A stretch of 64,000 bases of DNA from Girardinichthys multiradiatus (GCF_021462225.1 NC_061816.1:23669049-23733048), one strand, 5' to 3'; shown: positions 16,941 to 29,100, counted from the stretch's first letter. A program made the numbers and translations. Notes: generated by a model not told the origin, from the letters alone.

Positions 16941-19189
16941 GAGGCACATGCTAAGTTTATGCCCACTTTACTGACTGACTGACCGAATGACTACACACCC
17001 TCCCAAAACACATTAGCTCACAGTTTATTCAGCTCTTTTTTGTGTCTTCAAAAACCAGGTACCCAAGACTAGCTCCCAAACATCTTGAAGCCAACACAGC
17101 AGGAATTGATATCTTTGCAAAGTTTTCTGCTTACATCAAAAACTCAAGAGGAGAAGCACATGATGGTAAGAGACAGATTATGGTTTGTATAAGAAACTGT
17201 TTGCCTTCATATTGGTCTAATCCTTCTGCATCTGTGATTAAAGTACCTAGACAATGCCCTCATGTGGTAAGTATGTGGCAGTGCATTCCTACTGAGCCAA
17301 TGTCATGCTGTTCTTGGACGCTATAGGCCAAGTTCATATTAATAATTAATAAGTCAAATTATGCCAAGTCATGTTTATCCACAGTGTGATGTATGGATGA
17401 CGTCATTGCAGATATAATGTTCTTGTGTAGAGATAGGGAGCATACGAGTGAGTGTCAGAAGATTAGGATGTTTTTGGTTGGGTGTGTTAATGATCCATTG
17501 TTTATGTTGCATTTGTAGATCTGTTGGGATTTTGTTGAAATGACTGAGATTCACATATGGTCTGGGCCCAGCTTTATCTCTCAGATCTTCAAATAGTTTT
17601 TATTATTAATATCTCATGCACAATTTCTGGTGTTTTCTTTGAAGTTAAGGTTGTGATGTTTACTACACTAAAACAGCACAGGAATTATAAAAGCTCAATG
17701 TCAGTGAGAATATTTTATTTATTTTAAAATAATACTATCAACACCAGAAGAATAATTGTCTCTGATCATGAACAGTTTCAGTGAATACATACCTCTGACT
17801 ACCATAAAGGCATTCCACATCCTCATTTTGATCAGGAGTATCTTTTCTTCTCTGGAGGGCCACAGTGGGCTGGGTTGAGCACCGGGCACTGTTTCGTCTT
17901 TGTGTGCCAGGCCTGGTTCCATTATAACAAACTTTGTGTTTGGTGTAAGGTATCAAGTATTTTCAAGTCAAACACCTCAAGTCCAACTGAAGTTATGAGT
18001 CCCTAGTGTAAATGTCCAAGTCTTGTGATTTTTATCGAGTTGTTACATTTCTGACTCAAGTCTGAATCAGTCTGAGTCACATGACTTGAGTCCACACCTC
18101 TGGTATGCAGCCTCCTTCAGGTTTTTTATTTTTCCCACATGTCCTGTCATGGCATTTCAGACATACCACATGAAGACATTGGTTGTAACCTCTGTTTGTA
18201 TGACCTTTAAAAATATAGATTATTTGTATGGATGATTGATCCTCCTGTGTTACGTTTCCTTCAGCACCCTCCAGTGGTCAACAACAGAGTGGCTTTTTCA
18301 ATTCCCTCTGTGCAGCTTAGTGCAGCTGAGCTCACTACTAGCATCAGCCATCTGCATCTCCTGTTCATTATCATATTCACCATCTTCACTTCTGGCTCCA
18401 TCATCTGCCTCATTTTCATCTACATTCCTGTCTCAGTCATCATCATCATCATCATCTAAATTCTGCATTCTTCCTCCCACCAGCTGCTCCACATTCCACC
18501 TGATTAGATCTTGTTCATTGGTCATTTCTCCTTGCCTCTGTATTTTCACTCTGTTTTGTTTTGGTGTCACCTTTTAAAGTTGCACTACAGAACATTGCAT
18601 TGTGCACTGCTGTCAAATAAGATAAAACAAGGTATGAGAACAGAGGCTGTATCGTACAGTAATGTCAGAATGAACAAAGTCAATGTTGATCCAGTTTTAT
18701 GGTTCAGTATTTTCATTCAATTCCTCTGTAATTAAAGCCTTAGAGAAAGTCTTGCTAAAGTCTCTCCATCATCTTGATGACTTCTTGAGGACTCCCCTGT
18801 CTGAGGAGATTGATGCTGATGCTGATGGAGACCTGCCTGAGTCATCCAGGAGTTTCCTGGATGGGCCTGAACTCACCCTTGCAGACTGTAACCTGCTTCC
18901 TAAGCTGCACATTCTAAAGGTTTGGTCACTAAAGCATAGTACCATTTTTTTCAGGGGAGCTTGTGTGACTTGTTCTCCTACACCAGAGCAACCAGTGGTG
19001 CTCACTCTTCTCTGGTTTCTCCTTCAGGTTGTAGTGAAGAAGTATCGTGGTTTTGAGATCCCTGCAGAAATGACTGGTGTGTGGAGATATTTGACCTGCG
19101 CCTACCAAAGGAAAGAGTTCACCAGCACCTGCCCTGCAGAAAAGGAGATCAAGTTTGCCTATATGGACGTTGCAAAACTAATCAAATAA
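7562..19189 (+). CDS. clic6: Chloride intracellular channel protein 6, six coding exons
   Basis: CLIC proteins are GST-fold proteins that exist in soluble form and can associate with membranes. Exons are 7562-9979, 16306-16415, 16642-16767, 17059-17165, 18738-18919 and 19028-19189 (with stop); every junction is GT-AG and in phase, giving 1034 aa. Exon 1 encodes 806 residues rich in Glu, Lys, Asp and Gln, probably disordered, ending in the CLIC start DPEISLFVK. Exons 2-6 encode the fold: [15 protein letters not shown] (the redox-type CPFS site), [64 protein letters not shown] and the C-terminal [11 protein letters not shown]. The long acidic N-terminus and the neighbour rcan1 mark it as CLIC6 rather than CLIC4 or CLIC5. 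The N-terminus lacks the short tandem repeats known in mammalian CLIC6, but length and charge are similar. Exon 1 reads 30 codons past the donor before a stop, which could yield a truncated form if intron 1 is retained. Confidence 0.96.
10375..11145 (+). mobile_element. Penelope-like element remnant (GIY-YIG endonuclease region)
   Basis: In clic6 intron 1, frame fragments at 10710-10770 read [18 protein letters not shown]. Those at 10808-10890, in another frame, read [18 protein letters not shown] then GRWLEK. Both match the GIY-YIG endonuclease that ends Penelope-like polyproteins. Flanking pieces (about 10378-10420 and 11085-11140) carry the inverted motif with ATGAGAG/CTCTCATCC and TTTCAAGAAAC that is common at the ends of these elements in fish. 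Frameshifts and stops show it is dead. Confidence 0.7.
11180..11335. mobile_element. Tc1-like terminal repeat fragment
   Basis: The run with CACACTTTTCAGATTTGTAT, CTTCCACTTCACAGTTATG and TTTGTGTTG matches the subterminal part of the same fish Tc1-like family seen elsewhere in the window. No transposase remains. Confidence 0.45.
11338..12107 (+). repeat. 770-bp direct duplication, copy 1
   Basis: This segment recurs at 14090-14859 in the same orientation and with the same length. Only scattered substitutions separate the copies, for example TCCTACATC versus TCCTGCATC near the start. Both end at the same AAATTT and then diverge completely. It contains a short CCAT run (11490-11505) in both copies. 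No coding signal. Confidence 0.95.
12108..13780. other. Intronic sequence without recognised features
   Basis: This is clic6 intron 1 between the duplicated segments. It is AT-rich with no credible coding frame. A stretch near 12180-12245 resembles 10148-10200 (both carry a CTCA-AG-CTGGTAGTTCTGG-like run), suggesting another small repeat. Confidence 0.4.
13780..13997 (+). mobile_element. SINE 3' fragment
   Basis: The stretch has CTTCCTCCCACAGTCCAAAA, a TTAAATTGCC block, the GATGGACAAGTGACCTGTC block and a final TGTGGATGGA. This order matches the body and tail of the tRNA-type SINE found nearly complete at 36993-37346. The tRNA-like head is missing. Confidence 0.6.
14090..14859 (+). repeat. 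770-bp direct duplication, copy 2
   Basis: Partner of 11338-12107 in the same intron, with starts 2752 bases apart. The flanks are unrelated, and I saw no transposon ends at the borders, so a segmental duplication is the simplest explanation. Confidence 0.95.
14860..16305. other. Rest of clic6 intron 1, no further features seen
   Basis: The 91-codon open frame across 14842-15117 begins inside duplication copy 2 and has no recognisable motif. The acceptor for exon 2 (TTTAG before GCAGGAAGTGAC) closes the intron. Confidence 0.4.
16880..16937. repeat. CA microsatellite
   Basis: This is an almost uninterrupted (CA)n tract with one AAAC interruption near 16891, lying in clic6 intron 3. Confidence 0.97.
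17166..18737. other. clic6 intron 4, no internal gene
   Basis: This holds short open frames, including a 113-codon Ser- and Ser/Thr-rich frame at 18236-18577 that overlaps a CATCAT repeat and shows no conserved motif. A trinucleotide CAT tract lies at 18437-18458. Confidence 0.45.
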
Positions 19190-19229
19190 AAGCAGGACCA
19201 GGGAAACATGGAAGGAGTTGGTTTGAAGA

Positions 19230-19235
19230 AATAAA
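19230..19235 (+). terminator. Probable polyadenylation signal of clic6
   Basis: An AATAAA lies 41 bases after the clic6 stop codon. It is the first canonical signal downstream. A later one lies near 19559, so the 3' end may be alternative. Confidence 0.5.
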
Positions 19236-19249
19236 CTGCCTGATTAAAG

Positions 19250-21540
19250 AAAATTTAAAGTTTTATCTTTATAGAGGGAAAAGATAACCTGAAAAATTCA
19301 AAATCCAAGTTTTACAATTAGCTAGTTTGAAAGTTTAGAGCCAACATGAAGGGAGAGTCAAAATATAACCAAGCATGATCTGATATAAATTTATAGCTTT
19401 TATATAAAGACAGAGATTTACTAAAAACACAGATTATTTTGTCTTTGTGCACTCACCGGTTGGGCTGCATCTTTATGGAGCATGTTTCTTTATTTTCTTA
19501 TGATGGCAGAGCCAGGTTTACTGCAAAAATCACTGCTTGAGATATAACTTACAACAAAAATAAATATCACAAACAATTAAATGAGACATGTTATACTGTG
19601 ATCACAAGTCAAGGCCTTGGTTTTTAAACATCCGGTGTCCTTATTTCTTTCCTTCACAGTTTCTCAGTTTGTTTTCTGACTGGGAGCAACAGTACCATGT
19701 GTATTCATATTCTTTAGTGTAATAGTAAGTGGCAGTTGCTACTATTTTTCTTACTGTGCGCTTCTCTTATGCCACCAAACCAACATCTCATAAAAATGTT
19801 TAAACTAAGATTAAGAACTTTTTTAGAATTTTATGGTGAACATCAAACCATACCAAGTTTTTCAAAAATATAAAGACTTTACTGTCCTATTTAAATGACT
19901 TGAAATTGTCTGAGACAGCAGGCAACAAACATCCTCTTATGAATTATAGCATGATATTTATTAGCTGGCCTCAAGCAGATGGAACTACAGTAAGTGAATT
20001 ATAAAATATAAGGTACAAAATGGTGAAGAGGGACAGGCTTCATAAAGTGTCAAACTGACAGGTGTATAACATCTCTGCCTGCTGGTCAGAAACAATTAAA
20101 ACTCTGTAATGCGTATCTACTTTGTGTATTGTACAATTAGAGCCAGCTTTGTTTACAACTGGTGATGAAATTACAGGCAAATGCTACAGATTTTGCAGCT
20201 GATCTTGTCAATAAAAATCCATTTTATTTAATGCAGTGTGAATTGGATGCTTGTTTGATCCAACGAGATGTCCTAAAGAGGCCATGGAAAAAAACCAAAA
20301 GGTTTTTTAGGAGCATCAACGAACATGCTTCAACTTGTTCCAGTTTGCAGACAGCTCTTTAAATCTTTGTGAATCAAGTTTTAGAGTTAAACTCAACAAA
20401 AGCCCCAAAGATCTCCTCTTCATTTAATAACATCAGGTTTAATTAACTAAGCAGCTTTTCTAACATAACTTTGAATCAGAGTTTGACAGTGAAAGTAAAG
20501 AAAATCAAAGCTGATGAAATATTTATACATCATCATCATGGCTGCTGTTTGTCATGCTACAGATGAACTTTATTTTGAACATGGCACACATACAAAAGTG
20601 ACATGTGCCCGTCCTTTTACAGAACGTGTTAACAAAGGTGTCGGTTCATGTGCCCTGGCCACGAGCACACATCGTTTTTTTTGATTAGTCAGTCTTGTTA
20701 ATAAATGAGTGAATGAAAAAGGCCAAGTCAAGGCTGGCGCCAGCCTGTGGGTAAGTACGGTGCCTCCTGATGCCCAGCAACAGTCTCCTAGCACAAGTCA
20801 GAGAAAAGACACAGCAGAGGAAGGGATGTATGATACACTCACAGCATTCAGTGCAGTTAGCCTGTCATTGTAGCAGATATTGTTCTACATGCACTGATGA
20901 GAACCTCTATGTAACCATTACAATGCTGGAAAATAACCAAACATTATTGACATTTAGATGCAACAAGAAGGAGAGAGAGAAAAAAGAGAACACATGTGAT
21001 TCTTTTGAAATGTTGTTTGGGGTAGATGGTTGCGTTGATGCTTAGCCAAAAATATATCACTGGTAGGAAGATCAGACATGGATGCTGAGTGGGGAGTGGA
21101 CACCAGTGTTAGCTGGAAGACATCAGTTCTGGGAACAGTACTTCCAGAAACACACTGTGGAGAAAAGACACAATTGGTTCTTGGTTAGTTACTTTTAATC
21201 AATGACTTGATTAAAAAGTGCAGATATATTTAAGAGTTTGCCTTTAATTTTACTTTAATCACCCATTACATCTATTCACCAGAGTTACAGTATAATGTTG
21301 CATTCAGCTCATGAAAATAGAATATACATAATATTCAGTTCACAAAAATGACATATTTAGCAATATAGACAAGTAGGGCAAAGGTTTCACATATTTTGTT
21401 TAAAATAATCTGTAATCAGTGTAGAGCTTAGGTTTTACTGTCCCACGTGATGTGTTTTAAAGAGTCTCTTCAGTTTAGATCAGTCTAAATATTTCAAGTA
21501 GTGAGCTCGAGATGAGCTCTTATAGTTTTGGCCAAGAGGC
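19250..21540. other. Intergenic sequence downstream of clic6
   Basis: AT-rich; no open frame with recognisable motifs and no clear transposon. Confidence 0.4.
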
Positions 21541-22245
21541 TGTGAATCAGATAGCCAGCGGCAGTATTTCCACGTGATTACAACTATTCATATCCTCTCT
21601 GTCATGCTTCCTTTTTTCTATCAAGGAGGCAAAATCCTGCCAGAAAACAAGTAAAAGCTTCAACGTTTTTTTATAAAATAGGATGAGCAGGGCAGAAACC
21701 CACCTCAGATAAAGGCTCTGGTAGGAAGGTAGTATTTTTTCTATGACCAGGAACTGCTTATGGAGAGAGAGTGCTGCTGAACATGTCAAAATAGAAAAAA
21801 ATGGTTTTCCAGTGTTTGATTCAGTCATATCAGTTTAAAATAGCCTATAGCCCATATTTTCCATTGATTCTCTGGGTTTCTTAGTCAAAGTGTACTTCAA
21901 GTGTTGTTGGCCACCCAGGCTAAAAGCCTTATTAAATGACACAATAGGACAACTCAAGAACTTCTTCCTTTCATACTTCAAAATAGGAGTCCCAAACACA
22001 GATGCATTGTGTCAAGCCCAAAGCATTCACTTTTACATCCAGTGCTTACAGTAATATCTTACACTTCACTAGATGAAGCTATGTGCTGACAGCTGCTGTA
22101 TAAAGCTTTATAAGACAGACTTACTTTAATAAAAATATGACACCACTTTGATTTCGTAAAAATTAATCACAGCCATGTTAGTGAATGCAAACCAGCTAAA
22201 AGAGCAGATCACGTCTCATGTTGGTGCATTTCAGGAACTTTCCTT

Positions 22246-23380
22246 TTATCCCTTCAACTCAGACTCTGTCAGAGAAGGGTTTTTGCTTTCTTTACCTCTT
22301 TTATTGGTCTTCTTGTTCTGTGGTGGCAGAGACTTCCTGACGTTTCGACCTGAAAGACTCAGGGCACAAAAGTCTGGGCTTGCTCCAGAAGCAGTGGTCT
22401 CCAAGGCTGGCGGGGTGGCAGTAGTTGTCTTCACTCCTCTCTCTGGAGCAGGATGCTTCCAACAAAGCAACAACAGAAATAAACATCAGGCAGTGGAACT
22501 TACAGCACCTACTACTAGTATCAAGCACATAAAGCTATGCTGCTTTAATAATATCATCAGTATGATGTAATGTTCCTGAAGTAAACAAGAATGTAGGCTA
22601 ACATTTAGAACATAATCTCATTTATTTCAGTTCTTGTCCCAGTTCTCATGGTCCAAACCAGTCATGATACTATCTGCTTTCTTCCCCAGGGTCAATCGCC
22701 TTTTCATGATCAGCTTAAACTGACCGTAATGTGCTACAATTTGGCTTGAATTGGACTATATTCTATAATCTGACTATATGATTGGAGTTTGGATTTGAAT
22801 CACATTCCAAATAATATTTTAATCAAACCTGTTTGTCTTGTTAAGTGCCTTAATATGATGTTTGCTGTAAATCATTAAACTAAAATAAAGTTTATTGAAC
22901 TGAATTCTGGAGCTTACCACTTTACTTTTTCTTCTGGGATTTCTGCTGTTTGCTGAAATTAACAACAAAAGAAATATAACAGAAAATGTCAGATGCTGAT
23001 TAGGAAGAAGAATGGGAACTGGTTTTATAAAAGACACAAATGAGAAAAAAAATAGTGATATTACCATGAGAGATGAGAGTGATTTGTGAGCTCATAGTGC
23101 TGTTAAAGGTCTTGTGCAGCTCTGCGAGGGCTGAGATCATCTTCAGGATCTTCGCTCGATTATCTGTTCTGGCTATGTCTGTGCTTGTATGTGATCTTCC
23201 AGGCATGATGCCAGTAGTCATACTTGTTGGAGTCATTTTTTCTGTGTTTTTTGTTGTTCTATCAAGCCCAGCTGATTTTATGCTTAAAAAACAGCATTTC
23301 ATGTGTTGACTTGGATTTAACGGGGAGGGTTTTAACAGGACTGATGATGCAACAGTGTCAGCTGGTAGAGGATTTGCCAT
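22246..23380 (-). CDS. Unassigned three-exon gene model, 186 aa
   Basis: I do not recognise this protein. Exons on the minus strand are 23065-23380, 22918-22952 and 22246-22455. Splice signals are good: acceptor CTTTCTAGCAG just before the start exon, donor ATG/GTAATA, acceptor TTAATTTCAG, donor GTG/GTAAGC, acceptor TTGTTGGAAG. The phases join without a stop. The start ATG gives MANPLPADTV. A helix-like stretch AKILKMISALAELHKTFNST ends exon 1. Exon 2 is basic (NSRNPRRKSKV). Exon 3 has SGRNVRKSLPPQNKKTNKR and stops soon after. A second donor, AAAAGAG/GTAAAG, inside exon 3 could lead to the exon-like piece near 21555-21640. The basic, Ser/Thr-rich make-up suggests a nuclear protein, but that is inference. 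It lies between clic6 and the repeat-rich zone, converging on clic6. Confidence 0.45.
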
Positions 23381-24204
23381 TTTCCCAAAGCCTGCTAGAA
23401 AGACAAATAGGTTACAATGTGCATGCTGCAAGGATATTGATTTTAGTGAACATAAATTTAAGTAATTCTCTGGAAATGCAGAAAAGTTGCAGATTAACGA
23501 CTCCTAAAACTTGTCTGAGCTGTTCTCAAGAGAGTTAAAATCCTTAGTACAGGGATAATGAAGCCATTAAAGCTGTAACAAGATCTCATGCCAGTGTACC
23601 AGCATTTCTTGTCAAAGTGAAGTGTGTCTCACAGAGTGCTACTGAGTTCATGTTAACATGTGACTTTGCAGGAGTAATTATTATGTTAAGGCATGGATAT
23701 GAGTGAGGAAGTGCTTGAAATCATGTTGTGTGTGTAGAACGCTTATTCTGAAGAAAAAAGGAATTAATCCTTAAATTGTCCCATTATGCTGACAGGCAAC
23801 TAGTAAAGACTCAGTTATGAAAGCATTGAAGAAGACCCTTCAACGTTTTAGCAACATTTTGGGTACTTTCAGAAAAATAAAATCTTCTTTAAGAAGCCTG
23901 ACGTCTGACATGTAAAAGTATATTTAGTACTGTGTATAATATGAGGTTGTAAATCGAGCTCTGTAACCATGAGAAATTAAGGTTTCTGCATCTGTAAAAA
24001 TTATTTGTATTTGTGATCCAGTTCTGTGCAGTTTGCAAAGCTCTGATTATGAATACAAATTTTGACAGGATCCTTCTTTTTGTCTTGCATTTATAGTCTC
24101 CTGGGAGGTTTAAGATTTTCAAGCCTCTCCCTGGACAGAGAAAGTAAGTACCCAAACAAGCAGTTTTTTTTTTAAGTGTAACCAATTGTAGTATTAAGAT
24201 GTGT

Positions 24205-24940
24205 TCTGAGAAGAATACAGTGCTTTGCAAAAGTAAGATTTATTCCTTTTAACCTATTTTGTTACATTCCAACCTGTGATTTAATTTTTTTATCTTATTT
24301 TAAGTGACTGCACTAAACATTTTAAGTTGGTGAAGTGAAATAAAAATATACAAAAGAACAATGAAATAAAGAAAACAAAAAAGGGGCTCTGGTCTGATGA
24401 GACTAAAATTGAACCTTTCGGCCACTAAGGAAATCGCTATTTCTGGCGCAAACCCAACACATCCCATTACCTTAAGAACACCATCCCCACAGTGAAACAA
24501 GGTGGTGGCAGTATAATGCTCCTTTGCAGCAGCAGGGACTGTAAAACTGGTCCAAGTCAAGGGAAGGTATAATGGTGCAAAATACAGGGATATTCTTGAA
24601 GAAAACCCGTGTCAGTCGGCCTGTGATTTGAGACTGGGACTGAGGAAGCATAAAGCTAAAGCAACACTCAAGTGGTTTAAGGGAAAACAGTTAAATGTGT
24701 TGGAATGGCCTAGACAAAGTCCATACCTCAATCCAACTGAGAACCTGTGGCTAGACTTGAAGAAAACCATCTAACATGAAGAAGCTGGGGCAGTTTTGCC
24801 TGGAGGAATGGGCAAATGTCCCAGTGGCAAGATGTTGCAAGTTCATAGAGAGCTATCCTAAGCCTCTTGCAGCTGTAATTGCAGCATTTCAGGTTGTAAG
24901 ACAACAAAACATGAAAAATGCCAAGGGGAGTGAATAGAGG
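24205..24940 (+). pseudogene. Tc1-like transposase remnant
   Basis: It begins at a degraded terminus (CAGTGCTTTGCAAAAGTAAG). Fragments of the DDE domain follow on the plus strand: [34 protein letters not shown], then the relic of SPDLNPTENLW near 24720-24755 and an EEWA-type tail. Stops and frameshifts are frequent and the helix-turn-helix half is deleted. Confidence 0.75.
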
Positions 24941-25384
24941 GAATATATGTCTTAAGAGTTAGCTTTTAAATCATCTCTAATGATTTCGGAGCAGCAGCGC
25001 TCCACAGGCTGACAATCCAAGGAGCCTGTCTTAACCTGTCTGTCGACAATACAATTCTGCTAGTTATAGGGCTGTAGTGGTTGAATGTTAATCATAACAT
25101 GTTTTGGTATGTGTTGGGGGGCAGACAGAAAGCATTTTCACTGTATATTACACTGAGTACCACCTCAAATTAGTTGGGGTCCTCATAGCAAGGTGGCTCG
25201 AACACTGAAAAAATACTGGAGAGTGTAGGAAGATATAGAGCGATAGATATAGACAGGTAAGTTTTTAGTATTGCTTTTTTAGCAAGACTTGAGTCGCTTG
25301 GGACCCTGGTCCAGTACATAGTAAAAACAGAACTGCTACAGACTACTAGTACGAAACAGAAAAGGGACTCAAATGGTCATCCAG

Positions 25385-25547
25385 TCATCATTTTCTACCA
25401 CTTCTTCCATAGTGGGTTGCAGGGAAGCTGGTGCCTATCTCCAGGAAAAACAACCACACAGACACTCATTCACACCTAAGGGCAATTTAGAGAGATCAAT
25501 TAAGTCATGTTTTTGGACTGCGGGAGGAAGCCGGACTTAAATGGTAC
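25385..25547 (-). mobile_element. SINE fragment next to the RTE insertion
   Basis: Read on the minus strand it carries the same blocks as the SINE at 36993-37346: AGTCCAAAAACATGACTTAA-type run, CTCTAAATTGCCCTTAGGTG, and GAGATAGGCACCAGCTTCCC. Its head is lost where it meets the target-site duplication at 25548. Confidence 0.65.
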
Positions 25548-25560
25548 CCATAACAATGGC
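25548..25560. repeat. Target-site duplication of the RTE-like LINE, left copy
   Basis: CCATAACAATGGC, identical to 26903-26915 on the far side of the LINE. Confidence 0.9.
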
Positions 25561-26902
25561 TCGTCTCTCGTCTCGTCGTCTTCCGCTTATCCGGGACCGG
25601 GTCGCGGGGGCAGCAGACTCAGCAGAGATGCCCAGACGTCCCTCTCTCCAGACACCTCCTCCAGCTCCTCCAGGGGGAGCCCAAGGCGTTCCCAGGCCAG
25701 CCGAGAGACATAGTCCCTCCAGCGTGTCCTTGGCCGTCCCCTGGGCCTCCTCCCGGTGGGACGTGCGTGGAACACCTCCCGAGGAAAGCGTCCTGGAGGC
25801 ATCCGGTATAGATGCCCGAGCCACCTCAGCTGGCTCCTCTCGATGTGGAGGAGCAGCGGCTCTACTCCGAGCCCCTCCCGGATGGCCAAGCTCCTCACCC
25901 TATCTCTAAGAGAGTGCCCGGCCACCCTACGGCGGAAGCTCATTTCAGCCGCTTGTATCCGGGATCTTGTACTTTCGGTCATGACCCAAAGTTCATGGCC
26001 ATAGGTGAAGGTAGGAACTTAGACCGACCGGTAAATTGAGAGCTTTGCTTTTCGGCTCAGCTCTCTCTTCACCACAACAAACCGGCACAGTGCCCCCATT
26101 ACTGTGGCAGCTGCACCGATCCGTCTGTCGATCTCCCGCTCCATTCTTCCCTCACTCGTGAACAAGACCCCGAGATACTTAAACTCCTCCACTTGAGGCA
26201 GGAACTCCCCTCCAACCTGAAGAGGACAAGCCACCCTTTTCCGGTCGTGTACCATGGCCTCGGACTTGGAGGAGCTGATCCTCATCCCAGCCGCTTCACA
26301 CTCGGCTGCAAACCGCCACAGCGCATGCTGTAGGTCTTGGCTAGAGGGGGCCAGCAGGACCACGTCATCCGCAAAAAGAAGAGACAAAATCCACTGGTCC
26401 CCAAACCAGACCCCCTCCGGCCCTTGGCTGCGTCTAGAAATCCTGTCCCTAAAAGTTATGAACAGGACCGGTGACAAAGGGCAGCCCTGCCGGAGTCCAA
26501 CATTCACCGGGAACAGGTCCAACTTAGTGCCGGCAATGCGGACCAAACTCCTGCTCTGCTCGTACAGGGACCGGATGGCCCCTAATAAAGGGCCCCCGAT
26601 TCCATACTCCTGGAGCACCCCCCACAGGGCATCACGAGGGACACAGCCGAATGCCTTCTCCAGGTCCCCAAAACACATGTGAACCAGTTGGGCAAACTCC
26701 CCTGAACCCTCGAGCACCCTGTAGAGGGTATAGAGCTGGTCCAGTGTTCCACGGCCGGGACGAAAACCACACTGCTCCTCCTGAAGCCGAGGTTCGACTA
26801 TCGGCCGAACTCTCCTCTCCAATACCCCGGCGTAGGCCTTACCAGGGAGGCTGAGGAGTGTGATCCCCCTGTAGTTGGAACATTTTATTTATTTATTTTT
26901 TT
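25561..26902 (-). mobile_element. 5'-truncated RTE-like LINE (reverse transcriptase and C-terminal part)
   Basis: Minus-strand translation gives RT blocks in order: ERRVRPIVEPRLQEEQCGFR (26820), LEKAFGCVPRDALWG, GLRQGCPLSPVLF and the catalytic FADDVVLLA, then FKYLGVLFTSEGRMEREIDR. After a frameshift near 26020 the conserved tail follows, with RRVAGHSLRDRVRS, LRWLGHLYRMPPGR and GRRPRGRPRTRWRDYV. The second Asp of the usual KAFD motif is changed to Gly here. The 3' end is the characteristic GATAAGCGGAAGACGACGAG. The endonuclease half is absent. Perfect 13-bp duplications flank it, so it is a genuine truncated insertion. Confidence 0.92.
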
Positions 26903-26915
26903 CCATAACAATGGC
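26903..26915. repeat. Target-site duplication of the RTE-like LINE, right copy
   Basis: CCATAACAATGGC, the partner of 25548-25560. It is preceded by an unusual TTATTTATTTATTTTTTTT tract at the element's truncated 5' side. Confidence 0.9.
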
Positions 26916-29100
26916 CAATTGAAAAAATGTAACCTTTTTAATGTGCACTCTTTTAAGTGTCAAGGAACATTAAAATTAGTAATACACGATTTCCTATTTT
27001 TCTGGGGGTATAAATCTGACATTACACTGAGGTGCATTTCTATTCAAATTCTTCCACATAAAAAGAGATTTAAAATAGCCTATAGCTATTTTTTTTCCAA
27101 TAATGGTCTGGGTATCACAGCTGACACATTCTATCCCATCCTATTCAAAGAATGTAGGTGTGTGTTGATCAGTAAATGGCTACAAGAATACAATATAGCC
27201 TCCTTTGCCACAGTCAGTGCAGTAAGTTTACAACAATGAACTATGACAAATACCAAGGCTGTTGGTCACTACACACAATGGGAAGGCAGAAAAAAAAATG
27301 GAAATGTTCAAATTGAGATTATTCTACTGCAAAAAATATATTGTACGTTTTTGTAGGGAGGGGGACAACAAATGCCGAGGGTGCTGTATCTGTAGAACCC
27401 AAGTTGACTCAACTGTATATGCCACTGCAGGAAAAAGTGTGTTCTTCAAAGTAGATTAATGCTAAGGTCTTGTTTGGGCCAGACTATAATACATTGAAGC
27501 ACTGAAGCACAAAGCAATGAAAGGGAGCTGAATGTTTGCAAACCTGAGGTTGCATCTATTTCAAATTGTGAAACCAAGCGTCTCTTTGCGCTAAAACTGT
27601 TTCCCATAATAAAATGAGGGATCATGCATGCATTTAGCAGAAAAATCTTATTACTTATATTTATGTAAACTACACACAGACCAAACAATTCTTCACTTTG
27701 GAAAACTCAAACCATGAGCATCATACAGGCTGCATCGAAAATCTAGGAGCTGGTGGTAATTTTATTGCAAATGAAGAAAAATAATTTCAGTCGCACTGCT
27801 GCAAAAATAACGGGGCAGTGCTATGATCTTGTGACATTGCAGGAGCTTATCGAAACAATTGGACATTGTATCAAAACACTACAGAGGTGGAATGGAAAAG
27901 GAACAGACAGCTGCTAGAAGTTGGTCTTAAAATACTTAACTACAGTGTGGCCTTTTTCTTAAATGTTTGTAAAGTTAAACAGTTAACTGGAAAACTATCA
28001 GATCTTCCTGCTCAGTTACTCTGCTGACTATTACCCCTCATAGTGAGAACTAAAAGGGAAAACACCAGAACTTCAGTCAAGTAATTATATGATCAGTGCA
28101 AATAAATACTAGAAACTTGTATTATTTATTTTTGTTTAGATCTGCTGCTTTATACAATGTACGTCTGAATTGATTTCATGTATGACAAAAAAATTATAAT
28201 TGCTTCAGTTTACAAGGGAGCTTATTTTAGGGAGGCTCATTAACTTCAATCAGTGCTTATTAACTTCAGATGACTGAGTTAAAGAAATCCATCACTCCAC
28301 TGTGTTTCATCTTGCAGCATCACATTGATTTGGAAATAGCATTGCAGTGTTATTCCTCAAGCCAGATGTTGTTCTACAAGTTCTAAATAGCTCGACAGTT
28401 CAGAACCCGGAGCTCTATCAGAGAGCATTCAGTGCTGTGTCCATCGCCCAACCAAATCCCCACACATTTGTGGCAGCTCTAGCATCCCGTACAGAATGTC
28501 GACTCAGCTGACTCAGCTGACAGCCTTCATCTGACGGTCTCCAGGAAATTATGAGTTGGTCCTGAGACGGCTCTGATTCATGGATTTCCCTGGGTTTGTG
28601 CAAGCAACTAAACATTGTGTGTGATCATAATGCTTGATGGTGCTGTGATTACAAAACAAAAATGTTTACATAGTAAATTAAAAAAAGGTGTCTGATAGGT
28701 TAACACAAACAGGAAATAAATGACCTATTATTAGTTGTGAATATAGAGAAGCATGTGCAGCCTAAGGTCAGCTGGCTGATGAAATATTAATAAATATAAA
28801 TACTTTTCATAAATTTTTATGGTATTTATATTTGTAAATATATTGTATATAACAATGAACAATAAACATTTGTAAATGTAATTATTAAAATGTTAACTGT
28901 CCAAATGTCAACTTTGCAGCGGTGGGCATTGTTGTTGTTTCTGTTCTAAATCAAACAAGTACCATCATATTTTTGTTTTCAATTTTTTGTGTAATTACCA
29001 TCAGACTGTGGCACTTTTACTCAGGATCATAAATGGAAAACAATACTTTTTCAAATAATTGTACAGATTTTTGTAGATATAGTTAGCTTGTTCACAACAA
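26916..29100. other. AT-rich sequence, no gene recognised
   Basis: Short open frames only. No transposon ends or protein motifs were found. Confidence 0.4.

Noticed and set aside
18236..18577. 113-codon Ser-rich frame in clic6 intron 4
   Set aside because: It overlaps a CAT microsatellite, sits inside a well-supported intron and has no conserved motif.
22246..22300. Similarity of NPSLTESELKG to the PSLTES stretch of centromere protein R
   Set aside because: Six residues only, in a different place in the protein. Not enough to name the gene.
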